This document shows positions 1 to 9,629 of a stretch of DNA of 64,000 nt, piece after piece. Numbering within the stretch: position 1 is the first letter of the stretch; each line of letters begins with the position of its first letter. The notes under the pieces were generated by a model. It was given only the letters and a program-made list of their open reading frames with translations. It did not search any database and was not told the origin of the DNA. The translations under genes and the position numbers were made by a program. Origin of the DNA: Rosellinia necatrix (taxonomy: Eukaryota > Ascomycota > Sordariomycetes > Xylariales > Xylariaceae); the NCBI GenBank assembly GCA_021209875.1, contig JAGYVD010000008.1, forward strand, positions 434,001 through 498,000. The letters run 5' to 3'.

Positions 1-1088
1 ACTACGCTAAATTTCTTTTTATTTTTGTGCTCTTCTGGAGTTCTGGCGCCAGCCCTGGTATTTATATCCTGTGTCTTTCCAACCGTTATAAACAGACCTT
101 TATGCATGTAGGTAGATATATCACGCTAAACACCCCGGGAAGAGACTGATCCTAATGCTAGTGCAGCTCAGCTATCTGTTTTCCATTAATGGCGCCATGA
201 ACATATTACTTGTTATAGCGATCACTCTACTTGTCAACCCTCTGGGCCCAGCATGCAAAAGCATCATAAATCAGATTGAATATGATTACCATAGGAGCCA
301 GTACTGTGATTTATTAAATAGCATATTAATCCTTAGTTTTGCCCCCTGGCTTTAGGCTGCGATTATCGGTAGGGCTGTTGTATAATAATGTCAAGAAAAT
401 AAAGCACATAGCGAAGTACCAGCTACCTTATAGTGTTGCTCTAGAGATATAATTGTGTATATAAATACTGAAGGACTCCTGCCTAAATATTAAGCCCTAC
501 CCTTATACTTGGCTATCTACTTGCGACCTAGCTGCTACCTCCTAGTGACTAGACCTCACTCCGGGCATTCTTCATATGACAGATAAGATACCAAAAGCGT
601 CACTTTTCGCTGGGTAGGCACTAGGAATAGTTATATATGCCCTTGGTACAGCTGCAGAAATTTCTCTTCTGTTTCTAGTAAATAGTCTGGCCGCACTATC
701 CAAGCAAGATAACGCTGCCGGCCGCAACTATGGGGTTATTATGACATTCAAAACAGCGGGTGCCCTATTGGGACACCTCTCGAGGTGCCCTGGGGTCAGT
801 GGATTGACATCGGGCGGTACTCTGCTAAATTTACCAATTGTTGTCACTACACTAAGTAACCAAATTTAGATCCTCCTTACATGACCTTCTAAATAACAAA
901 ATATTTGCCTTGGATTTGCTCCCAATTGTACTTATGATCGCAATCAAGCTTCATGCGCGTGTCATTCCGAGTCAGACATCAGCGTTATCATTGTCGTGGC
1001 ATTTACGGCAGCACCTGACACAGAACCTTGGAACTCGATCTTCGGCCTGACTAAACTGCCAACATACTTTCACTAGATCCTCGTTACA
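1..1088. other. Gene-free AT-rich left edge
   Basis: No convincing coding sequence is seen. The longest open frames are short and resemble no family I recognise. The stretch is rich in A and T and in TpA steps, which would fit old repeat-induced mutation, but no transposon domain is readable. Confidence 0.5.
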
Positions 1089-1707
1089 CTAGTCCGCATT
1101 CTGTGGAACAGATATGCTGACCCTTCCGATAGTAGTTTCGTACATGCGCGTGGTTTCCAAACCCCCTTCGTTCTCTCTGAGAGCTGTAATCCCGAAGCGA
1201 CCGGCCAGGGTGTTTGAATGGAGGAATTCATCGAGGTCCGTCACAAACTGCAAAGGAACATGTGGCGATACGCCTTGCCCTGGGGTTTCCGAGAATCCAA
1301 ACTCATACGGAGTCAGACTCCCACCGAAGAACCCCCAGGTCTTGGGGAAAACTCTAGCCCGGACTATATGGGGCGCATCTCTAAGTAGCCACGGAGTAGC
1401 CGCAGCACCGCATTCGACCAGACCCTCACCGGGCCCAAGGTCGAAATGGCGATGGTTGAGGATCAGTCCGAACCGATCTTCGACATGATGTTTTAGGAAA
1501 ATTTGTCTAGTAATCGAATTAAACATCTTGGAAATAAGAATTTGAAAAATATCTGAATCGGACGTGGCAGGAAAATTAACCCTACCTCAATTTCTCAAAC
1601 TGAGCATCATCCAGGGGAGTCTCGTGATGTTCCCGGAAGGCCACACGATTATCGGGGACCTGCGGCCAGACATCGTCGGTGAAGGCCTCTAAGCCTGCCA
1701 GCTGCAT
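1089..1707 (-). pseudogene. Broken fungal hypothetical gene (LNHRHFDL-type family)
   Basis: Two coding blocks read on the minus strand. The first starts at an ATG at 1707 and gives about 40 residues (MQLAGLEAFTDDVW...) up to a GTAGGG donor at 1585. The second starts at 1526 (MFNSITRQIFLKHHVEDRFG...) and runs 145 residues to a stop at 1089. The second block has the blocks KHHVEDRFGL, NHRHFDL, ATPW and PYEFGF, which I associate with an uncharacterised family of ascomycete proteins. No function is known to me. The only nearby AG acceptors (after 1527 and about 26 nt further upstream) put the two blocks out of frame with each other, so the gene looks damaged by one base or misread at the splice. 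The AT-rich surroundings support decay. An unusual splice site is the alternative. Confidence 0.45.
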
Positions 1708-2969
1708 GTTCGCCATTGGAGGGAACGAGTGATGGGTAATATTGCAAATTTAAGTGTGAATTGGTGTACCTCAGGTAGCAAACCTTGAGGATGATGCTGA
1801 TGAGCTAGCTCTTGGTAGCTCGAAGTGTTCAACAGTTCCACAGCTTTTATAGGCTCTACCGTAAGAACAACCTGAAGCAGAGCCTCATCCTCATTTCGCC
1901 CGACACAGCTACTAATTGATCTCACTCTCAGTGTAGAGCCATCCCCCGTCACCGGTTCCCGGTGCCAAGACAGGGTTTACAGCAAAAGAGCACAATGTTA
2001 CAGCGTAAAAGATAACACGAAAGTGTACACGATAATCACTAGATCAATGATCGGGCCAGCGTTCGTTTTAATAAATGGCAATGCCATCGGACGAAAATAT
2101 CCCGCTTCCTCCCATCCAATAAATACAACGCTATCATGGGCATCACATGCGCAACCCGATATTAACAGCTTTGTCAAGGTCTGCCGAGTGCCATCGTACT
2201 CCAATCTTCCGCGGCGCATCCATGCAAGAAGTCAGCCTTGCTACTCATCACAGAGCCTGCTTCTTCCATGCAGACGTTCGAGCCTACTCATATGGCCTGA
2301 TTTGGGCGTAGGTGGCGTGTGGCCTTGAAAACCATGCTGGCCCGCATTGGAGTGTCTGCGGGGGAAAACGGTATGCTTCAACCGGTAATGCCGATGGTAA
2401 ATCGAGAAAGGGAAGGTGGGAAGAAAAGGGGTCGGTATTTGGACCATTCCACGAGGCCTGATACCTTTAGATAACGCATTGCGGCTCAAATGTATTAATG
2501 CTAACTGTCAAATATCACTCTACAACCTTTAGTCTACCTATGTCATACTCTAGATATCCAAGCTTGTTTTCGGACTTGTTATGTTATTGAAGAAGTTATA
2601 AAGTTACAAGAGGGTTATTGATATTATTTATATCATTTAGTTAATTATTGTATGCTAAAACATATTTTGTCAAAACCTAACACTTTTGATTTGTTATATT
2701 AAACTTCGTTAAAGTTATTTAATATTTAGCCACAGCTGATTTCACATATAAGGACATTTTACACTTTGCTATGCTTTCATTAGTGAATTATGAGGTTATG
2801 GGTGATTCAGTAAGTGTACGGTATTGGATGAAGTATTAAAGAACAAGTCTAGGCACAGAGTAGTGAGGTGATAGGTTGTAAGGCCATACAACAATATTCC
2901 ATACTAAATTCCGCTCCCGCGGGTGTTCCAGGCCGTGAGAAGCCATCCCTTATTGGTACCGCCACAGAC
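1708..2969. other. Intergenic, with a very AT-rich core near 2510-2860
   Basis: Short open frames between 1,708 and 2,490 have no recognisable domain. From about 2510 to 2860 the sequence is strongly AT-biased (runs such as TTATTGATATTATTTATATC), unlike the GC-rich gene that follows. It may be a RIP-mutated repeat remnant, but no repeat family is recognisable. Confidence 0.45.
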
Positions 2970-3998
2970 TCACACCGACAACCAGTCCAGCAGCTCGATA
3001 TGGAAAGAGTCGGGATCCTGTATCTGCGGGGCATGCCCCAGTCCCGGAAACTCGACGAGATGCGCGTTCGGCATCGCCGCCGCCGCCTGCCTGCCCAACA
3101 CGTCATAGTGGCCGAGCTTCGCCTGCACCTCGGGCGGGCTCCACTGCTTCCCCAGCGCCGTGTTATCCAGGGCCCCGACCATCAGCAGCGTGCGCGGCCT
3201 CAGCGCCCCGAACTCGTAGACCACGGGCGCGCTGAGCGCCATGTCCGTCGTGAGCGCCTGGTCGAACGCGAAGGCGGCCGCCTCATTCCCGGCGTATATG
3301 TTGGCGAGCATGTTGACCCACACGTCGTAGGACGCGTCCCACGTATTCGCATAGTAGGTCGCTTGCTGGTACGCGCGGATCGTGGTGTAGTTGCTCAGGA
3401 CCTCGGCGGCGTACAGCGTCTCGATATCCCGGTACGGCACGCCGAGGGCCTTCCAGTCTTCCAGCCCGATGGGATTGACGAGCACGAGCTCGTTGATGGT
3501 CTCGGGGTACATCAAGCCGTAGCGGATGCTCGTCATGCCACCCAGAGAATGTCCGATCAAGGTGATGTTGGTGATCCCCAGCGCGTGCAGGAGACTGTTC
3601 GTGTTGTATGACAGCTGTTGGAGTGTATATTGGTAAGACTTGGGTTTAGTGGACTTGCAGAAGCCGATCTGGTCGATCAGTATAACGCGGTATCCAAGCT
3701 CGGCGAGTGTGCGTGCAGTGGCCTCCCACGTCGGTGCGCAGAAGTTCTTGCCGTGTAAGCATACGGCCACCCGTCCATTGGGTATCACAGCCGGGCTGAC
3801 ATCCATGAACGCCATCTCAACATCTTGCAGCTGCGACGAGAATCGAAACAATTTGATCGGCCATGGGTATGTGAGATTTGAACCGTGGAGATCGCCATCT
3901 TGAGGTGCATTTGCGATCGTTCCAACGGCCTGGGCGAATACCTGAAGCGGGGAAAGGATATAGGTTACGGCTACTAGCGCCGTCGCAATAGGTTTCAT
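2970..3998 (-). CDS. Secreted alpha/beta-hydrolase
   Basis: Single-exon gene of 342 residues. The frame is open further upstream to a TTG, but the ATG at 3998 is chosen because it begins a clear signal peptide (MKPIATALVAVTYILSPLQVFAQA). The protein has the alpha/beta-hydrolase fold: oxyanion region VCLHGKNF, nucleophile elbow GHSLGG with Ser at about residue 151, acid in VGALDNTALG at about Asp278, and His in GLGHAPQI at about His322. The family includes epoxide hydrolases, esterases and haloalkane dehalogenases, so the substrate cannot be named. The lack of introns and GC-rich codons contrast with the AT-rich flanks. It likely acts outside the cell or in the secretory path. Confidence 0.85.
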   Translation of the reverse strand: MKPIATALVAVTYILSPLQVFAQAVGTIANAPQDGDLHGSNLTYPWPIKLFRFSSQLQDVEMAFMDVSPAVIPNGRVAVCLHGKNFCAPTWEATARTLAELGYRVILIDQIGFCKSTKPKSYQYTLQQLSYNTNSLLHALGITNITLIGHSLGGMTSIRYGLMYPETINELVLVNPIGLEDWKALGVPYRDIETLYAAEVLSNYTTIRAYQQATYYANTWDASYDVWVNMLANIYAGNEAAAFAFDQALTTDMALSAPVVYEFGALRPRTLLMVGALDNTALGKQWSPPEVQAKLGHYDVLGRQAAAAMPNAHLVEFPGLGHAPQIQDPDSFHIELLDWLSV

Positions 3999-4731
3999 CT
4001 TGGACACAGGCTCAAGACTGAAGGGCTGAGTGCGAACAAAGAATGGTGTTGGTGCTAGGGGTACTCGTATTCGCTCGGCGTTGTTTTTATTTCGTCGCGT
4101 GAGCAAGACATAATATTTTCAGGTTTAATCCGGGGAAACAATTATATGAAGTATCAAGCCATTATCGCAGTTGGAGTCAAATTACCCCTCATAGCAATGG
4201 CAGGGGCCGGCTCGACCAACACCTTGGAGGTGAGGCCGGGGGAGTGCTTAAACTAACGTACACCTAAATACAAGCATATGCTAGTAAAGGGCATGTGGAG
4301 TCAAAACAAAGTACAGATGAGTGACTGCATCCCATGCTACAACAATAACTAATATCTTCTATTGAAGTGAAACAGCTATTTTAGCGAAAATAACAACGGC
4401 GATTTAGATGGAGATAAGTTGTAACTATGCATCCAACTATAGGGATTTTTCCCCCCTCAAGTATGGGGAATCAGCTAATTGAAAACTAAGCAGTTGAATT
4501 AAATGCCGGAATAATTGTAGCAATATCAATATATTAAGAACTGTGCCCTACGAGTTAAACCCCTGATACCCAATACCCCTACGAGTTATGCCACTATACC
4601 CCGTTTCACTGTATACGGTTAATATCTCTCATCGTATAATATTAATCCACCCCATAAGTAAGGGGGAATGACTATATTCCTTGCAAGGCCGCTAATTCAG
4701 GTATAACCGTCAAATTCCTTCAACTGTTTGT
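3999..4731. other. Intergenic spacer
   Basis: AT-rich with many short stops in all frames. It would hold the promoter of the hydrolase gene at its left end. Nothing else is recognised. Confidence 0.5.
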
Positions 4732-5620
4732 TCAATTCCTATGGTGTTTCAAGTCTTGCATTATCATTTGGGATGTCATGTCTTCGTCGTGTAATAGCCT
4801 CTTCTTTTTCAGCTTTTGTTGTTCTTCAGCCGCCTTCACTGCCTGAATTCCCTGGGCGTTTAACACCTTCTGCCGTTTGACTGCTTGGAGTAGGATATGA
4901 TTTACTGTATCGGTTCCCTTTTCTCTGGCTTGTAGACATGCTTTTAAGAGCTTATACTGTGCCCGGCTATATGCATCGCTAACCGCCATCTCTAGTAGTT
5001 CCGAATGCACCTTCATGACCTTGTGGGATACAATGATTGTAGCGATGTCCTCTCTGCCACGAGCAATCGCAGCTCTAAGCGCCATGAGCTCCGTTGAATT
5101 TTGGGTTTGCGCGCTTGTCCAGAAGTATCTGGACCTTTCTTACATGCCCGAATGTTGCAGCATAAACCGACCCTCTATCGAGGCAGTCCTGGCAAGCCCC
5201 CCTAACTAGCCTCGTCAATTCGTCGACTACCTCGTCGAAGCCATTCTCAACAGCGTTTAGGAACTGCTTACATAATAGAGACGCGTCGGCACCTCTAGCA
5301 AGAAGGTTTATAACCTTCTCAAGGTTATTTTGGTCGATAGCGGAGGGAAGCGCTTGGTTTACCGCTTGTTCGTCGGCTTTCAGAGCCAGAGGTAACAGGA
5401 TATCATACGAGTAGTTGTGAGTGGTTCTCGTTAATAAATCGCTTCGTACGTCGACCTGATCTTGATTCAATGCCAACTTTAGCGCATTGATGCTTTTGCG
5501 TCTCTCGAAGCAGACTTCGGCGCCAAATTCTAGCAGTTGTTTGACTAGTGCTGGTGTTGGGCGTGTCAATGACAGCCTTGTTCGAAAGGGGAAAAGAAGG
5601 CAATTCTTATCATAGTCATC
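4732..5620 (-). pseudogene. Ankyrin-repeat protein fragment
   Basis: Two overlapping minus-strand frames together read as ankyrin-like repeats: ALVKQLLEFGAEV, LEKVINLLARGADASLL, VRKVQILLDKRANP, then MALRAAIARGREDIATIIV. The C-terminus is charged and coiled-coil-like (KAAEEQQKLKKKRLLHDEDM). The frame changes inside NP/NSTELMALRAAI at a run of four T (A on the coding strand) at 5099-5102. Reading three instead of four restores continuity. There is no ATG at the 5' end of the open frame, which is closed by a stop near 5621, so it is also truncated there or lacks an upstream exon. It lies head to head, about 110 bp away, with the decayed NLR at 5734. Ankyrin repeats are common C-terminal sensors of fungal NLRs, so this may be a piece of a related gene. 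Confidence 0.6.
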
Positions 5621-5733
5621 CTATCTGAAAACTGTTTGAAGCACGGACCGAATCATATTGACCAAGGCCCATCAATCATCCAAATGCTTCAATTCCACCA
5701 GATCATCCAAATTCCCCCATCTAGTGCGGAAAA

Positions 5734-8700
5734 ATGGAATCGAATCAGTCGACACCGTCAAATCCCCCATCAACTGGTCCAGCAGACCCTCAAGTTTTGC
5801 AAAGTGAAGCACTTAAACAGAAACTTAGCACGAACAAGAAGGTCAGGGCAGACCAGATTGGTCTGAAGGTCCTCTATCAACCTGCTGACGCGGAAGATGT
5901 AGAAGTTGAGTAAGTAGACAAACGCTAATTAGTCTGATATAATCCACGAGATGACTAACACGCAATAGTGTTGTAGCTATTCATGGGATCGGCGCTACCC
6001 CTGAGTACACATGGGTCGACAAGGAGAGCCAAGTTAGCTGGCTTCGCGACCCTACAATGCTCCCCGCCGCGCTACCCTACGCACGTATCATGACCCACAG
6101 CTATAAATCATACTGGTTTGGAGACAATGCCATCCGGCAAACCCTCACTGGTGTTGCGGAGAAACTATCACTCGCCTTCCACGAGCAGCACGCCGAATCA
6201 CCACATCGCCCGATAATCTTCATTGGACATTGCTTCAGAGGTCTTGTGGCTCTACAGGTAACTATTCGAAAGTCTGTATTCAGAGTCTAATTTCTAACAT
6301 GTCCGGTAGTGCTACACGACCGCACAAATCAACAAGGGAACATACCCCGGTATATCAGATTCTGTGGCACGGATGGCATTTCGTAAGTCAATCTCTAAGT
6401 TATCCTCTCTCAATCTCCTTTGGGAACCTTCAATACTTCGCATCCAGTCGAAAATTCAATAAGTCTTCCTAACGATAGGGGTTTCTGACTTTTAACTATT
6501 ATAGTGGGAACGCCGTTTCATGGTATCCACAGCGACTCTGGAATGGCGACAATGGGCAAGGTATATGTCGCGATAGCCAAATCTGAAGTTCAGATGCAAG
6601 AGCATTTCTTCCCCAGTGTCTCCCATATCCCTTTAAAGCGGTGGTTCCAACAAACATGGCTGACGGGTTCGCGTAGCAACGTTCTGAATACGATAGCTTA
6701 GGACAACGACACTCTTGTAAATGCTGTCTCCGAGTTCGGTCGGTTACTCGGGAACACACCCAAGCACGCAAAACCAAAGATCTTTTGTTTCTTTGAGCAA
6801 AAGGCAAGCCAGCTTGGACGCATTGCCGGCATCTCTGATCTCAAACCCGTAAGCACCCTACCGTACTTTTCGCTTCGGAACACAATCTCATACCAATATT
6901 AGAAGTTCCTTGTGACTAAATCATCCGCGACGTTGCTGAAGCATGGAAAAGAAGCGCTGCCCTTAGACCATTTTGCCATGAACAAATTCACAAGCAAGGA
7001 AGATAGCAATTATATATCAGTGCGCAGGCAGATCATCGAGATGCATAAAAACGCACTGGCAATAATCGAAGCACAGCGGTCTAGTAAGTTCACCTTTTCT
7101 AACTTAACGGGAAGGCATGAGACCAGTCTAGGCCCCTATCCCTCAAGCCTGCGCCCTCGTCATCACGTATTGTAATATTGACTAACAGCACCACCCAGCC
7201 GCTTCCCCATCGGGAACACAACGTCCCCCGGGATCACCACCCACCACGTACCCTATGCAATCCCGAGCAGGGCCCATTTCGAAGGAGCGGGAACTTTGCG
7301 ACGAGAGATAATATCATAAATTCTATCGAAAAGAAGCTGTTAAGGTCACCATATGTGGTGTTATACGGAGATTCTGGCAACGGGTAAGTCGTGTTCTTGC
7401 GGCATCATAGACAAGTCGTCTGTGCGAAGGGCTAATGATATATGACGCAGAAAAACGCATATTGCCGTGGAATACGCGCATAAATTCTTCCAGGACACAC
7501 ACATGGACAGGCTCACTGGGTGAACGCGGGCAGCGTTGCCGAATTCGAGCTTTCGTACAAACGCACCGCAGACGCCCTTCGCATCAACCGGGACAAAATG
7601 AATACTGAAGACCTCCTGGAAGCCGTCTACGAGAACCTGACCCCAAGACAGAAGTGGGCGGCCCTGGCTCACGGTGATTGACGGCTGGGACAACGAAACG
7701 AAACGAGACCCAGCCCGACGGGCGCGCCCAGCCCAGAAAAGTCCCTGGTCGACTATATCCCCAAAACCGGCCACTTGCAAGTGTCTTCGTGACCACGCGG
7801 TCGAAGGCACTCGCGATGCGGATCGTGAACCGAAATTCCGGGTTCACCATCAAGGTCCCCGAGGTGAAGGATGCCGACGCAGCCGTTCTATTCCCGGGCA
7901 AGGCCACCACCGACCCGATCAAAAAGAAGAAGGCCTGTTGCCCGCGCCAATGAATTGGGAGGCTCGGCCGGCACCCTGGTCCTGGCTCAGCTGTACCAAA
8001 AGCAAGCCGCCGTGGCGTCCAAGGGGGTAGGTATATGGAGAAAATCCGCAAGCGCTGCTCCGACCCAAAGAGGCCGAGGACACCAAAGATGCGAAGAGCC
8101 CCCAAAGGCGCGAAGGATACCAATGCCGTGTTGAAGACGATGCGGGGCGTGGCGACTGCTGTATGATCTGCTCATAAAAAGACTACGTAAATTAAATTTA
8201 TTTTCTAAGCGGCCTATCTGCTGCTCCCCATGGACCCCATGGACATGCAGTGCACACCCCGAACTCCCTCTTCTTCGAGCGGCACGAGCTGCTGAAGCAT
8301 ATCCCGAAGCTGGTGGGCCACGGGGTGGTCGAGCCCTCGGCGGACCGGGCGGTCATCACCGTGACGCCCGTGGTCCCGGGGGTTGCGTGCAGAGGTTCCT
8401 CGACGAGGACGGCGAGCGAGAAATGGTCGAGGAGCATGCGCTGTCCGTCCGTCCGTCCGTCCGTCCGTCCTCTCGTCCAGGTTCTGCGGCAACGAGCGCC
8501 GCACGGCCGAGAACCTACTCCCCTGCGCGCGCTCTCGCGGTGCTCAGGTTCCAGCCGGAGTCGCCCAGCGCCAGGCTCGACACGACAAGGCGGGTCTGCA
8601 CGCCGAAGTGGCCAAGCCTCTACGCGCAGACGACGCAGGACGGGTCAGCAGCCAAGCATTACGAACAAACCCCTGATCGTATACGACCAGGGCCCTCGGG

Positions 8701-9000
8701 GCAGCCAGAAGCTGGTCGTGGAGGCCAAAGAGGGCCTGAAGGCGGTGCGGGCGCGGCTCGACAAGGACACAGTTCGAGGAGGCGGCGGCGGGGGAGGGGG
8801 GGAAGGGGAGCAGGAGCACGTGTTGAGCGTACGGGTCGAGCTTACTCGGACGCGAGAACCCCCGTCAACCCTCCGGACCGCGCGCGATCTGGCCATGACC
8901 TACGCCCTGCAGGGCGACCTCGGCAAGACGGAGAATATACTGAGAGAGAGACGCTCGAAGATCCGGAAGAGGAAGATGGGGCGAAGACGCATCCAGACAT
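5734..9000 (+). pseudogene. Decayed NLR: alpha/beta-hydrolase, NB-ARC, TPR
   Basis: The first exons read cleanly: ATG 5734-5909, 5969-6257, a third from 6310 to the GTAAGT donor near 6381, and a fourth beginning LGTPFHGIHS. They give a DUF676/SesB-like hydrolase domain (VVAIHGIGATPEYTW, then IFIGHCFRGLVALQ). An in-frame TAG at 6699-6701 interrupts the fourth exon, and the same frame continues with DNDTLVNAVSEFGRLLG. Further on come a Walker A (GDSGNG, intron, KTHIAVEYAHKFF), WVNAGSVAEFELSYKR, a Walker B (VIDGWDN), VFVTTRSKALAMRIV, and TPR-like stretches (RDLAMTYALQGDLGKTENI). All of these lie in different frames. The domain order is that of fungal STAND proteins of the hydrolase/NB-ARC/TPR class, implicated in non-self recognition. 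The many shifts, the stop and an inserted CCGT microsatellite indicate a true pseudogene. Confidence 0.8.
8442..8470. repeat. (CCGT)n microsatellite inside the NLR relic
   Basis: About seven copies of the tetranucleotide CCGT/GTCC lie within the TPR part of the decayed NLR. A 4-bp unit cannot stay in frame, which agrees with loss of constraint. The same motif recurs near 28613, 30466 and 39361. Confidence 0.9.
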
Positions 9001-9629
9001 GACCATGTCACAAAATAAATCTAAAGGAGTTGTTTTGGCTTATCCGAAACTGGTACAGGGAAAGCAGAAACGTCCGCATTCGCCACAGGGGGGGGGTTCG
9101 GTTCCAGAAAGTACTGTCAAGAGTTGAGTAGGTATCCCGGCCGGGCAGAGCAAAAGGATGATGTATTATATCTGGTAAGAGGTCCAAGGCATGGTTGCGG
9201 ATTTTTATACAGTATGAATGCCTATGCAGTAGTAGATATCTTCGTTTCCTAGCTTCACACTTCTTTTTATTTTTTATTTTTTATTTTTTAATTTTTTATA
9301 GCTAATTCTGTACGTATCTAAATAGAAAGATACAACATTCTGTTATTTCACTCCTTATGATTTCCACTAACTAGTTATAGATATTACCGTAAAAGGCTAA
9401 TAAAACAAAACAGACGAAGCGACAGACAAGGCAGAAATATACCACCTCCGTGAACAAACTCCAGAATACATTATTAGCATCCCCCTAGCCGCATGGGGAC
9501 GCATCTCATTCCAATCCTTGTGCGAAACAGAATCCCGAACCCATACCCCCCCAATGACGCGCCGTTCACGCCACACACACACACACACACACACACACAT
9601 TTGTACACCCCAACACGGAGACGATGGGC
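9001..9629. other. Intergenic with T-rich tract and (CA)n
   Basis: This separates the convergent 3' ends of the NLR relic and the HET gene. It contains a TTTTTATTTT-type tract near 9264-9300 and a CA dinucleotide run at about 9572-9599. No gene is seen. Confidence 0.6.
9572..9599. repeat. (CA)14 microsatellite
   Basis: An uninterrupted CA run lies just downstream of the HET gene stop. Confidence 0.95.
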
